A stretch of 19,932 nt of DNA from CAZLMW01 sp964560875 (lineage in GTDB: Bacteria > Myxococcota_A > UBA9042): NCBI GenBank assembly GCA_964560875.1, contig CAZLMW010000139.1:1-19932 (forward strand), given 5' to 3'. The notes under the pieces were generated by a model. That model saw only the letters and a program-made list of their open reading frames with translations, was not told the origin of the DNA and made no database searches. Every line of letters begins with the position of its first letter. The first letter of the stretch is position 1. The position numbers were made by a program, and so were the translations under genes. This document shows, in pieces, positions 6,901 to 14,759 of this stretch.

Positions 6901-9435
6901 GATTCGGCGCGGATCCATGGCGCGCGCCCAAGCGTCGTCGGGCGTTCCAGTGACCCATCCAGCGGCCAGCTCGCCGACGATCGGCGCGTGCATGACCCCG
7001 TGGCCGGCCAGTCCGGTCGCGATGACGAGGCCGTCCAGACCCGGACAAGGACCGATCCAGGGCCGTTTGTCGGGCGTGTGCAGCTGTGCGCCGACCCATG
7101 CGCTTTGAATGCCGGCGTTGGCGAGGGCGGGCAGGCGTGCGACGGCGCGATCGGCCAGGTTGGCGAGGACGTCGGCGCGGTCGCCGGGTTTGTCGGTGAA
7201 CTCCCAGGCGGACAGCAGCAAGCCGCCGGTTTCGGCGCGGAAGTACAGCCGTGGCGTGTAGGAAAGGACCAGCGGTCCACCAGCGGTCGGGAGCTCGGGC
7301 CCGTTGGCCATGAAGATGCGCCGATAACCGATCACGCCAGGCAGCTCGACACCCGCGGCGGCGCAGAGCAGCAGCGTGTGATGCCCGGTCGCGAGGATGA
7401 CAGTGTCGGCGGTCAAGGTCCCTTCGTCGATGCGCACCCCGATGACGCGACCGCGTTCGACGACCAGCTCGTGAACGCCGGTAAAGGTCCGAATCTCGCC
7501 ACCGCGGGCCTTGATGCGGCGCGCGTAGGCCTGGCACAGCCCGTGGGGGTCGAGGTGGCCTTCGACTGCGCTGTAGGTGCCGCCGACCAGGTCGCTGGTG
7601 GTCATTGTGGGCATGATCGCGGCGATTTGCGCGGCGCTGACCTCGTTGGCGGGCATCCCGACGGCGTTGGCGTTGGCGGCCATGGTCTGGAGCAGCCCGA
7701 GATCGTCGTAGGTTGTTGCCACGAAGAGGTAGCCATCGGCGCGCAGGTCCAGGTTGGCGTCGGGGTCGCGGGCGAGTTCGTGGAGCTTGGGCAGCGCGAC
7801 GGCGGTCATTTCGCTGAGCATCGCGTCGCTGTGTTGGGCCCGGAAGCCGCCGATGCTCGCTCCTGTCGCGCCGGCACCGAGGGTCTTTTCGCGCTCGAGC
7901 AGGAGCACACCACCGCCGAGGTCAGCCGCCAATTCCGCCGCGACGGCCAAGCCGCACGAGCCACCGCCGACGACGATCGCGTCCCGATGTCCGGCCACGC
8001 GACGACGTGATCCACGAGGCGCCACGACCGCTTCGCCGCCGGCATCAACCCGCATCCTGGCGGCCATGCGTCGCCGTAACTCGGGGGTATAGAGCTGTCG
8101 GCCGATCTCGTCGGAGAAGAGGGCCCCAATGTCGCTCAAGCGGGTCCTGCCGTCCTTGTCTTGCACCGCCCCGAGACCGCGCATTCGCTCCAGGAACGGC
8201 CCGAAAACGTCGTCGGTCGAGACACCGAATTCCGCTTCGAAACAGGCGTGGTCGAGGCCGCCGTCGTCGTCGAGCACCTTGAGCGCGAACATCGCGCGTT
8301 GGGCCATCTGTTCTTCGCGATGCAGCAAGCGCCCGTGGGCCAGCGACCAGCCGCCTTGATCGGCGACGGCGTCGGTGTAGTCGACCATCGAACCGACGTT
8401 GAACGCGACGACGTCGGGCCGCCGCGAGCACGCTTCCATCCCGCAGCCATCGACCGGCTGCATATCGCGCCACTTGTCGCGCGCCTGGACCTGCGCGGTT
8501 TCGACGTCGGTGCGGCAGTAGTAGTCGGTCAAGCTGCGTCGATAGCCGCGTTGGGTCAGCAGCAGGTGAGCGGCGAGCTGCATCCGCAAGTTGAGGTGTT
8601 CGTCCGGCGACGCGTGGCGCGAGATGCGGGTGTCGGGGCGTTTGCGCAGGTGGTAGGTCGTGATGGATGCGACACCGAGCTCGGCGGCGAGCGCGACGCC
8701 GTGCAGCCACGACTGCAGGGTTTGGCCGGGCAGCGCGTAGATGAGGTCGATGTTGACGTGGGGGATGCCGACGTCGTGGGCGAGGTTGACGGCGTCGACG
8801 GCACCCTGGGCATCGTGGCGGCGGGCGAGGGCGCGCAGCTGCACGTCGTCGAGCGCTTGCAGGCCGATGTTGAGGCGGGTCACCCGGTGGCGCAGCAGCG
8901 TCTCGAGTTTGGCGCGGGTCAGTGTTTCGGGCGACGACTCGACGGTGAACTCGGTGCCAGGAGCGATCGGGGTCGTCGCGTGGAGGTGGCCGAGCACGCG
9001 GTCGAGCTGTTCAGCGGACAGAAAGGTCGGTGTGCCGCCGCCCACGAGCACGGATGCGATCGGACCGATGGCGTGTTCTGCGCTGGCCGCGTGATCGTCG
9101 CGCCCCCAGCGGGTCGTCATCTCGGTGCAGAGGGCGTCGAGGTAGCGGTCGAGCGCGGCGGCGTCGGGGTTCACCTCGATGGCGTAGTGGCAGAACGTGC
9201 AGCGTCCGGTGCACGGCGGGATGTGCAGGTAGAGGCCGATCGGTCCGGACGGGCGTTGCAGGGCAGCGCGGAGGTCGTCGTTTGCCGCGTGGTCGCGCGC
9301 CACCTCGGGCGGCAGGAAGTGGACCAGCAGGTTGTAGTTACCGGGGTCGCGGTGCAGACCCGCGGCGCGGAGGCCAGCGAGATCAAGCTGAGCGAGCTGA
9401 GCGTCGGCGGCGGCGATGATGGCGGAGACGTCCAT
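6889..9435 (-). CDS. radical SAM (HemW-like) - FAD-dependent oxidoreductase (DAO) fusion
   Basis: An uninterrupted frame of 848 residues from ATG 9435. Residues about 60-460 form a radical SAM enzyme of the coproporphyrinogen III oxidase-like HemW/HemN group: GLYLHIPPCTGRCTFCHY with Cys75, Cys79 and Cys82 (CX3CX2C, the 4Fe-4S ligands), VGGGTPTFLS (131-140), RLNIGLQALDD (187-197), IDLIYALPGQT (229-239) and a C-terminal HemN-like region near 370-455. After a short basic linker, residues 485-830 are a DAO-type flavoprotein: DAIVVGGGSCGLAVAAELA, GAGATGASIGGFRAQHSD, and near the end VIATGLAGHGVMHAPIVGEL. The DAO part resembles glycine/sarcosine oxidase-type enzymes. The combined reaction is unknown. 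ATG 9435 is conservative; GTG 9495 and ATG 9657 are also in frame but add low-complexity sequence. The 3' end lies in a 10-bp repeat. Confidence 0.85.
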   Translation of the reverse strand: MDVSAIIAAADAQLAQLDLAGLRAAGLHRDPGNYNLLVHFLPPEVARDHAANDDLRAALQRPSGPIGLYLHIPPCTGRCTFCHYAIEVNPDAAALDRYLDALCTEMTTRWGRDDHAASAEHAIGPIASVLVGGGTPTFLSAEQLDRVLGHLHATTPIAPGTEFTVESSPETLTRAKLETLLRHRVTRLNIGLQALDDVQLRALARRHDAQGAVDAVNLAHDVGIPHVNIDLIYALPGQTLQSWLHGVALAAELGVASITTYHLRKRPDTRISRHASPDEHLNLRMQLAAHLLLTQRGYRRSLTDYYCRTDVETAQVQARDKWRDMQPVDGCGMEACSRRPDVVAFNVGSMVDYTDAVADQGGWSLAHGRLLHREEQMAQRAMFALKVLDDDGGLDHACFEAEFGVSTDDVFGPFLERMRGLGAVQDKDGRTRLSDIGALFSDEIGRQLYTPELRRRMAARMRVDAGGEAVVAPRGSRRRVAGHRDAIVVGGGSCGLAVAAELAADLGGGVLLLEREKTLGAGATGASIGGFRAQHSDAMLSEMTAVALPKLHELARDPDANLDLRADGYLFVATTYDDLGLLQTMAANANAVGMPANEVSAAQIAAIMPTMTTSDLVGGTYSAVEGHLDPHGLCQAYARRIKARGGEIRTFTGVHELVVERGRVIGVRIDEGTLTADTVILATGHHTLLLCAAAGVELPGVIGYRRIFMANGPELPTAGGPLVLSYTPRLYFRAETGGLLLSAWEFTDKPGDRADVLANLADRAVARLPALANAGIQSAWVGAQLHTPDKRPWIGPCPGLDGLVIATGLAGHGVMHAPIVGELAAGWVTGTPDDAWARAMDPRRIELT

Positions 9436-9762
9436 CGCCGCGGGTGCCGTGCCGGACTTCGAGCCGGTCGCTGAGCCGTCCGCGGAGTGGGTCACAAAAG
9501 GCCTGCCTTGGGTCCGCGCGCGTCGAGTCGGCGCGATGGCCCGGCACCGACTGTACTTGGCCGCCCACTCGTGCGCTATGCTCCGCCGGCTCGCTGCCGT
9601 TTTGGTGAGGGGCCGGCGCCCGGCCTCTGGTGCCGAGACGGTGTCATTTTTCGCCACCTTCCCACGGCGTGCGGCGCACGAGCACCTTGCGTCCCTCGCG
9701 GCTTCGCCTCGGTCCGTGGACCACGTGATGATCGCAGCCCTGTTTGTCCCTACTGGAGCTCC
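9436..9762. other. divergent intergenic region of the fusion gene and porin-like gene
   Basis: These 327 bases separate two divergent start codons and should hold both promoters. The minus-strand frame of the fusion gene stays open up to 9657, adding up to 74 Ala/Arg/Ser-rich residues of doubtful reality, so this may be partly coding. A plus-strand TATGCT at 9577-9582 is -10-like, but the nearest TTGGCC (9557-9562) is only 14 bases away, too close for a standard promoter. No strong palindrome was noted. Confidence 0.4.
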
Positions 9763-10872
9763 ATGACACGCCCGCTCATCGCGCTGTTCGCGGCGGCGCT
9801 GATGCTTTTAACTGCCGCACCTGGCCTCGGCGCTACGTTGTCGCCCGTCCTGCAACTGACGCCGCGTCTCGAGGTACGACGTGACCTCGATGAGTCGCCC
9901 AAATACCCGCTCATCTTCATCAGCCGCTTTGGCGCCGGCTCCAAGGTCGGCCCCTGGCAGGCGCGCGCTGTAGGCCAATCAACCGGCCGCTACGAACACG
10001 GTCGCAAGCTGCAGCTGTACGAAGGGTGGTTGGGCGGCTCCGGCGATGGCTGGGCGGTCCGCGCAGGTCGCCAGATCATCTTCTGGCACGAGGGCCGGTT
10101 GATGTTTCACCGCCGCTGGCGCCCTCAGGGCATCACCCACGACGCGCTTCGCTTCCGGGCATGGGGCGACGGCTGGAATATCGACGCCGCCGTCGGCAAA
10201 CCCTTCGACGAAGAGCGTCCCTTCATCGCGTTGCGCAGCGGCATCCGTTGGGGCGCCAAGAGGGCAGCAAGCGAAGGCCTCGTCGACGCCATCTACATCC
10301 GCGACGCCGTCTCGTGGACCGGTCTCGCGCGGCATACATTCGGCCTCTGGGCCCGTCTTCGCGCCGGCAACCACACCGTACGTATCGAGGGATATGGCCA
10401 AACCGGCGAGCTCGGCAACGGCACCGAGGTCAGCGCGTGGATGGGCTCCCTCAAGCTGACAACGCGAACCGGCGGCTGGCGGCTTTCGCTGTACGGCGAC
10501 GCGCTCTCGGGCGATGCGGAGGGGGCGGCAAAGGGCAGCGGCTCGTTCCACGTCCTGCACGGCGCGCGGCACGGATTTTACGGCATGATCGACCAGGCCT
10601 ACTTGCAGCGCGGCGGCCCGGTCGACGGCAAGGGGCTGGCCACGGGCGGCGTTGTCGGCGACTGGCGCGATGGTCCTTGGCGCTTCGTCGCCCACCTCTG
10701 CGACCACCGTTTCGCCAACCTCGATGAGCTCGGCACCGAGCTGGACCTGTTCATCCGCTACAAGGCGAGCAAGCGCGCGTCGGTCGTCATCGGCGCCTCG
10801 GCGCTGACCGATCCGCCAACCAAACCCAAGCTCTTCGGCTACGTCGCCTGGCTGTTCAACCTTGGCAAGTAG
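9763..10872 (+). CDS. alginate-export-like outer-membrane beta-barrel protein
   Basis: The 369-residue product starts MTRPLIALFAAALMLLTAAP and has a clear signal peptide with likely cleavage after GLGA (about residue 24). The mature part is made of alternating hydrophobic strands rich in Trp, Gly, Tyr and Arg and ends in VAWLFNLGK. The stretch AVRAGRQIIFWHEGRLMF followed by HRRWRPQGITHDALRFR fits the alginate-export (AlgE-like) barrel family, where a GRQ..GRL..WR.QG pattern recurs. It is probably an outer-membrane channel; what passes through is unknown, and no alginate genes are nearby. ATG 9763 has GGAG at good distance; longer upstream readings lack a signal peptide. Confidence 0.7.
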   Translation: MTRPLIALFAAALMLLTAAPGLGATLSPVLQLTPRLEVRRDLDESPKYPLIFISRFGAGSKVGPWQARAVGQSTGRYEHGRKLQLYEGWLGGSGDGWAVRAGRQIIFWHEGRLMFHRRWRPQGITHDALRFRAWGDGWNIDAAVGKPFDEERPFIALRSGIRWGAKRAASEGLVDAIYIRDAVSWTGLARHTFGLWARLRAGNHTVRIEGYGQTGELGNGTEVSAWMGSLKLTTRTGGWRLSLYGDALSGDAEGAAKGSGSFHVLHGARHGFYGMIDQAYLQRGGPVDGKGLATGGVVGDWRDGPWRFVAHLCDHRFANLDELGTELDLFIRYKASKRASVVIGASALTDPPTKPKLFGYVAWLFNLGK

Positions 10873-10893
10873 CTCGTCAGGCGGCGCGCAGCG

Positions 10894-11868
10894 TCATGTG
10901 TCGGCGAGCTTGTAGCCAACGGGTGAAGCGTCGGGGTCAATGAGGCCGCGCTCCTGCAGGTGTTTGATGATGGTCGTCGGACGCGACCGCAGCCCCATGG
11001 CTTCGCGATAGTTGCGAACGGCGTTGAGCAAAGCGCTCGCCGAACGGGGTCGACGACGTGGGCTCATTTTGCCAAGCAGCTCGAAGATCACGTCCGCGTC
11101 GGGGTTGGTGATGGGACGTTCCGGGCTGGCCGCCGAGGCTGACGTCGCGCGCGGCTTTGTGCCGGTCTTGTCCGGTTTCTTGTCGACCTTCTTTTCGCCT
11201 TTCCTGGCGACCCTCTTTTCGCCTTTCTTGGCGACCCTCTTTTCGCCTTTCTTGGCGGGCTTCGGATCGGCTCGCTTGGCGGGACCCTGGCCGCGACGGT
11301 CGGTTTTGCCGGCCGATCGGGTGGGCTTGGTAGGCTGGGTGGGCTTGGTAGGCTGGGCGGGTTTGGTGGGCTGGGCGGGTTTGGTGGGCTGGGCGGGTTT
11401 GGTGGGCTGGGCGGGCGCTTTGCTGGCCGGCTTGGCGGACTTCGCGCTCGGCTTCTTGCCGGGTGCCTCGTGGCGAATCGGGACTTCGCGCTCCCAGTGG
11501 TCGTTGAGGTGGGCGGCGAGGTCGGTGTAGTCGCGGTCGTTGGCGAGCACGATGATCTCGGCTTCCGGAAAGCGGAACGCGTATTCGCCCATCTTGGCCA
11601 CGACGAGCTTGTCGACGAACTCCTTGCGGGTGACGCGGCCGATGATCACCTCGACGCGATCGGGGTTGGCTTCGATCGTCCGCATCGCGGTCGGTGTCAC
11701 GGTGTTGGTGCGGTTGGCGGCGAGCACGACCATGGCCACACCCGGCGTCTCGAGCAGCCCGGCGATGTCCGTCTTGGGGATGTTCTCGAAGTCGACGATG
11801 TAGACGATGGGGCGTAACGCGGATCGGGATGGGAGTCGCGAGGCGACGTCGGCGAGCTTGCGGGCCAT
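10894..11868 (-). CDS. PIN/NYN-like domain protein with repetitive Lys/Pro linker and C-terminal winged-helix-like domain
   Basis: The product has 324 residues. Residues 20-125 resemble a PIN-like/NYN ribonuclease fold: IVYIVDFENI with Asp26 and Glu28, VDKLVVAKMGEYAFRFP with Asp86, and EIIVLANDRDYTDLAAHL with Asp111, Asp113 and Asp116 as probable metal-binding acids. Residues 135-250 are a disordered, very basic linker with five AQPTKP-type units (153-182) and three AKKGEKRV-type units (205-228). Residues 256-322 (VIFELLGKMSPRRRPRSASA to VGYKLAD) look like a helical or winged-helix module that may bind nucleic acid. A role in RNA binding or cleavage is inferred. ATG 11868 is chosen for its AGGAG site. 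It lies 77 bases after the phosphoesterase gene in the same direction. Confidence 0.7.
   Translation of the reverse strand: MARKLADVASRLPSRSALRPIVYIVDFENIPKTDIAGLLETPGVAMVVLAANRTNTVTPTAMRTIEANPDRVEVIIGRVTRKEFVDKLVVAKMGEYAFRFPEAEIIVLANDRDYTDLAAHLNDHWEREVPIRHEAPGKKPSAKSAKPASKAPAQPTKPAQPTKPAQPTKPAQPTKPTQPTKPTRSAGKTDRRGQGPAKRADPKPAKKGEKRVAKKGEKRVARKGEKKVDKKPDKTGTKPRATSASAASPERPITNPDADVIFELLGKMSPRRRPRSASALLNAVRNYREAMGLRSRPTTIIKHLQERGLIDPDASPVGYKLADT
11185..11256 (-). repeat. 24-bp repeat encoding AKKGEKRV units
   Basis: Three in-frame units of 24 bases encode AKKGEKRV, AKKGEKRV and ARKGEKKV (residues 205-228 of the PIN/NYN-like protein). The DNA units are nearly identical, so the array probably arose by recent slippage or unequal recombination rather than selection on protein sequence alone. 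Confidence 0.85.
11323..11412 (-). repeat. 18-bp repeat encoding AQPTKP units
   Basis: Five in-frame 18-base units encode AQPTKP four times and TQPTKP once (residues 153-182 of the PIN/NYN-like protein). The middle units are close to identical at DNA level. The period is a multiple of three, so copy number can change without breaking the frame. Confidence 0.9.
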
Positions 11869-11945
11869 GGGTGCTCCTGCGCGTGGGCTGGCGAATGTGT
11901 ACGGCAATTGGCCGCTGGCGCCAACGTGGGATCGCAGGCTCGCGA

Positions 11946-13166
11946 TCAGGCCGACTTGATGCGCGCCTTCGCCTCGGCCTCCCGCAGGTCTTCCAGCGCG
12001 CTCGGATCGTCCTCGGCGAGCAATGCGTGGATCGCGGGCAGCAGGCTCTCGAGCGACTCGGGGACGTAGCCGGCGGGCGGCGGCATCGGGTCGACCTCGA
12101 CAAGCCGGCTGCGGTGAACGCGTCCATCGCGAAGCAGGATTTCGGCATGCACGGGGCGGATATGGTCGAGCTCTTCGGCGTCTCCGTGCATCATGAACTC
12201 ATTACGAAACGCGCCGGTTCGAACGAGCCGTCGGTTGCCGTAGCTCCACCAGCCCGGGCAGTGCTCGTGGCCGACACAGCGGACCTTGTAGCGTCCGTCG
12301 GTCGACAGCTGCGTCCGATACGCTTGCGCGACGCTGACGTCCGGGTCTTCGCTCACGAAGCGGTACGCGATCTCCTTGAGCATCGTCCAGCTCACATGGC
12401 GCGTCGGGTCCGCGGCAAAGTCGCGCCAGAAGTCGCGGGTCCAGTAGCGGCGATAGCGGCCAAGGATAAGCTCACGAAAAGCCGGCAAGCGCTCCATCAC
12501 GGCTTCGCGCGGGCGGAGGCGGTCGAGAAAATGCAGCTCAGGGTGCATCGGCAACGCCACGTCGATGATGCCCACTGTACCGAAAGGCAGGTTGAGGATG
12601 CGGCGGCCGTGATGACTGCCGAAGAGGCGGTGCGGGTTCATGGCGAAGAGCGGATCGGCCTGCGATCCATGCTCGATCCACAGGTCGCCGATCGCGACCG
12701 AGAAACCCGGAAAATGCGCATCGACACGGCCACCGATAAGCGCCTTGATGCGCGACTGCACGGCGACAAAAAGCAGCTCAGGGTCGTGGTTGCCGACGAT
12801 GAAGTAGATGCGCCGTGGGGCGGACGAGTGCTCGGCAAAGGCGCGCAGACCATCGAAGAAAGCGCCGTGCGCGGCGTGCACGCGGGACAGCTTGGCGAGC
12901 GCGACCTCGGCGGTGATGTGACGTGGGTAGGCGCCGTCCACGTCGACCTTCAGGAAGTCGAACGTGTCGCCATTGAGCACGAGATCGACGGCAATGTCGC
13001 GCCACGGCGGCTCGTTGTAGCGCTGCAGGTAGTCGGCGAGCGCGGCGGATTGCGGAAAGTCGTCGGTGACCCCACCGGCGCCGATTTCGATGTCGGACAG
13101 CACGACGACGAGGCGGTCGCGAGGGCGAGTGCTTGGCGGCGGGTTGATGCGCGGGTCGGACGTCAT
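11946..13166 (-). CDS. calcineurin-like metallophosphoesterase
   Basis: The 406-residue product shows the ordered motifs of a calcineurin-like phosphoesterase: VVVLSDIEIG (Asp25), LVLNGDTFDF (Asp67), IVGNHDPEL (Asn126, His127), WIEHGSQAD (His166) and VGHEH (His300, His302). These residues would bind a two-metal centre that hydrolyses phosphomonoesters or diesters. In motif I the usual D-x-H is D-x-E, with Glu27 in place of His. The long insert between motifs IV and V and the C-terminal about 90 residues have no recognised domain. No signal peptide is seen, so it is probably cytoplasmic. The natural substrate is unknown. A candidate promoter lies upstream at 13216-13243, and the PIN/NYN-like gene follows 77 bases after its stop. 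Confidence 0.8.
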   Translation of the reverse strand: MTSDPRINPPPSTRPRDRLVVVLSDIEIGAGGVTDDFPQSAALADYLQRYNEPPWRDIAVDLVLNGDTFDFLKVDVDGAYPRHITAEVALAKLSRVHAAHGAFFDGLRAFAEHSSAPRRIYFIVGNHDPELLFVAVQSRIKALIGGRVDAHFPGFSVAIGDLWIEHGSQADPLFAMNPHRLFGSHHGRRILNLPFGTVGIIDVALPMHPELHFLDRLRPREAVMERLPAFRELILGRYRRYWTRDFWRDFAADPTRHVSWTMLKEIAYRFVSEDPDVSVAQAYRTQLSTDGRYKVRCVGHEHCPGWWSYGNRRLVRTGAFRNEFMMHGDAEELDHIRPVHAEILLRDGRVHRSRLVEVDPMPPPAGYVPESLESLLPAIHALLAEDDPSALEDLREAEAKARIKSA

Positions 13167-13215
13167 GGAATCCAGCGGGCCCGTGATCTTGGCGGGCCGG
13201 AAGATGGCCGCAAAC

Positions 13216-13243
13216 AGTTTAGGTCAAACCCACGGTCTGCCAA
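13216..13243 (-). promoter_or_regulatory. candidate sigma70-type promoter for the phosphoesterase gene
   Basis: On the minus strand TTGGCA (13243-13238) resembles a -35 box (5 of 6) and TAAACT (13221-13216) a -10 box (4 of 6), with a 16-base spacer. Transcription would start near 13209, giving a leader of about 43 bases before ATG 13166. It is the only good candidate in the 162-base gap after the radical SAM gene. Confidence 0.4.
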
Positions 13244-13328
13244 ACCGCGTCATGGCTGTTCGGCGGGCACAGAGACGGCAGATGAAGGGAAAGCCATAGC
13301 CCCGCGTCCAGTTCGAAGAGCGCGTCAG

Positions 13329-14699
13329 CTAGAACGGCGCGTCGGCGTGCGGTGTGGATGGCTCGGGCGGCACGCCGGTGTTGGTGCGGCCGACCTCTGC
13401 GATGCGCATGGCCCAGTGGACGAGCACGTCGTCGGGAAGCTCGGTGTAGTTGACCGCTGGCGGCTGCAACACGGCGCCGGGCAGCTGCGGTTGGGAGAAG
13501 CTGCGGAGCAGGCCGGCGGGGTCGGGAATCAGGCCGGATTCGCGGCCCTGGCGGTACAGATCGGTGCCGGGCAGGGGCAGCGGGAAATGCACGGACACGC
13601 GCGCCCCGGTCTCGCGAACGAAGCGCGCGGTGTTGGCCAGAGAGGCCTCAGATTCGCCCGGCAGGCCGATGATCATGAAGCCGGAGATCGCGATCCCAGC
13701 CTCGCGCGCCAACGTGATGCTGCGCACGTTATCCGCTACGGCCGTCTTCTTATTGGCCAGGTCGAGCACGCCGTCGTCGCCGCTCTCGAACCCGACGCGG
13801 ATCTCGCGGCACCCGCCGTCATACATGCGGCGCAACATGCCGGGCGTCATCATGTCGGCGCGCAGCAGGCAGGACCACCTCAAGTCGGGCACCTCGCGGC
13901 CGAGCGCCTCGGCGAGCTTGCCCGGTCGAAACAGGATGTCATCGCGGAAGTACATGCTGCGCACGCCGTATCTTTCGACGTAGAACTTGACCTCGGCGGC
14001 CACCGAATCGGGCGACCGTGTGCGCACCCCGCCAAACAACGACGGCACCTGGCAAAACGTGCACGCCCACGGACAACCGAGCGTCGTGATGATGCTGAGA
14101 TAGTGCTGCAGCCGGCGTTTCTTGAAGTACGGCGACGGCTTGCCCTCGATGTACATCCGTACCGGCAGCAGGTCCCAGTTGGGCCAGGGCAGCGAGTCGA
14201 GCTCGTCGCACACGGGTGTCGGTCCGGTGCGAACAAGCGTGCCGTCATCCTCGCGCACCATGAGTCCGCGCACCGAGCGCGGATCCTCGCCGCGGCTGAG
14301 CTTGCCAAAGAGCAGCGGCGCGGACACGAAGCCCTCGTTGAGCACGGCGACATTGGCCCCGCAGCCGCGCATCACGACCTCGGGCGCGCCGGAAACGAGC
14401 GAGCCCCCGAGCACGAATGGCCGGTCGCCGAAAGCCTCACGCCACCAGGGCCCGGTGCGCTCCAGGAAGCCGAAAGTGTCCGTGAACACCGTGACGCCAA
14501 GCGCCTCGGGATCAAAGGCGATGAGCTCGGCGCGCAGCTCGTCTTCGCTCATGTCATGGGCGTTGGCGTCGATGAGCCGGACGTCATGGCCGTCGCGCTG
14601 CAAGAGCGTCGCGACCATGAGCAGCCCGTAAGGCGGATAGATGCTGTGGGTGTAGAGCCGCTTGTACATCCACGGCGGGTTGACGAGAGCGACGCGCAT
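13329..14699 (-). CDS. B12-binding-domain-type radical SAM protein
   Basis: The 456-residue product begins MRVALVNPPWMYKRLYTHSI, the usual start of the Rossmann-like cobalamin-binding domain (about residues 1-130), and has the radical SAM signature LGCPWACTFCQVPSLFGG with Cys209, Cys213 and Cys216 (CX3CX2C). RIRVGFESG-like (REIRVGFESGDDGVLDLANK) and SGFMIIGLPGES segments are typical of the B12-binding radical SAM (Elp3/MiaB-fold) group. Such enzymes often methylate unactivated carbons or rearrange rings; the substrate here is unknown. ATG 14699 is chosen because homologous proteins begin there; a frame from 14726 adds nine residues. It starts 60 bases after the molybdenum-enzyme operon and may be read with it. 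Confidence 0.8.
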   Translation of the reverse strand: MRVALVNPPWMYKRLYTHSIYPPYGLLMVATLLQRDGHDVRLIDANAHDMSEDELRAELIAFDPEALGVTVFTDTFGFLERTGPWWREAFGDRPFVLGGSLVSGAPEVVMRGCGANVAVLNEGFVSAPLLFGKLSRGEDPRSVRGLMVREDDGTLVRTGPTPVCDELDSLPWPNWDLLPVRMYIEGKPSPYFKKRRLQHYLSIITTLGCPWACTFCQVPSLFGGVRTRSPDSVAAEVKFYVERYGVRSMYFRDDILFRPGKLAEALGREVPDLRWSCLLRADMMTPGMLRRMYDGGCREIRVGFESGDDGVLDLANKKTAVADNVRSITLAREAGIAISGFMIIGLPGESEASLANTARFVRETGARVSVHFPLPLPGTDLYRQGRESGLIPDPAGLLRSFSQPQLPGAVLQPPAVNYTELPDDVLVHWAMRIAEVGRTNTGVPPEPSTPHADAPF

Positions 14700-14723
14700 G
14701 GCGGCGATGCTATCACAAGCCCC

Positions 14724-14743
14724 CAAGCCCCCTCGGGGGTTTG
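14724..14743. terminator. GC-rich hairpin between the molybdenum-enzyme operon and the radical SAM gene
   Basis: CAAGCCCCCTCGGGGGTTTG folds into a stem of about 8 pairs (one G-U) with a CTCG loop. It lies between the stop of the large subunit (14760) and the start of the radical SAM gene (14699). There is no T tract on either strand, so attenuation or processing is as likely as termination. A second small hairpin, GGGTC/GACCC type, lies just upstream. Confidence 0.3.
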
Positions 14744-14759
14744 ACCCGGAGGGGTCGCG

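Noticed and set aside
8161..9474. 437-residue open frame on the plus strand
   Set aside because: It is antisense to the radical SAM-FAD fusion, whose Cys and nucleotide-binding motifs are explicit. The frame is rich in Val, Gly and Glu with no motif.
9557..9582. Promoter TTGGCC/TATGCT for the porin-like gene
   Set aside because: The 14-base spacer is too short for a standard promoter, and both boxes are weak.
11694..14744. 1016-residue open frame on the plus strand
   Set aside because: It lies antisense to three well-supported minus-strand genes with clear motifs; its translation has no recognisable domains and shows the composition expected from the complement of GC-rich codons.
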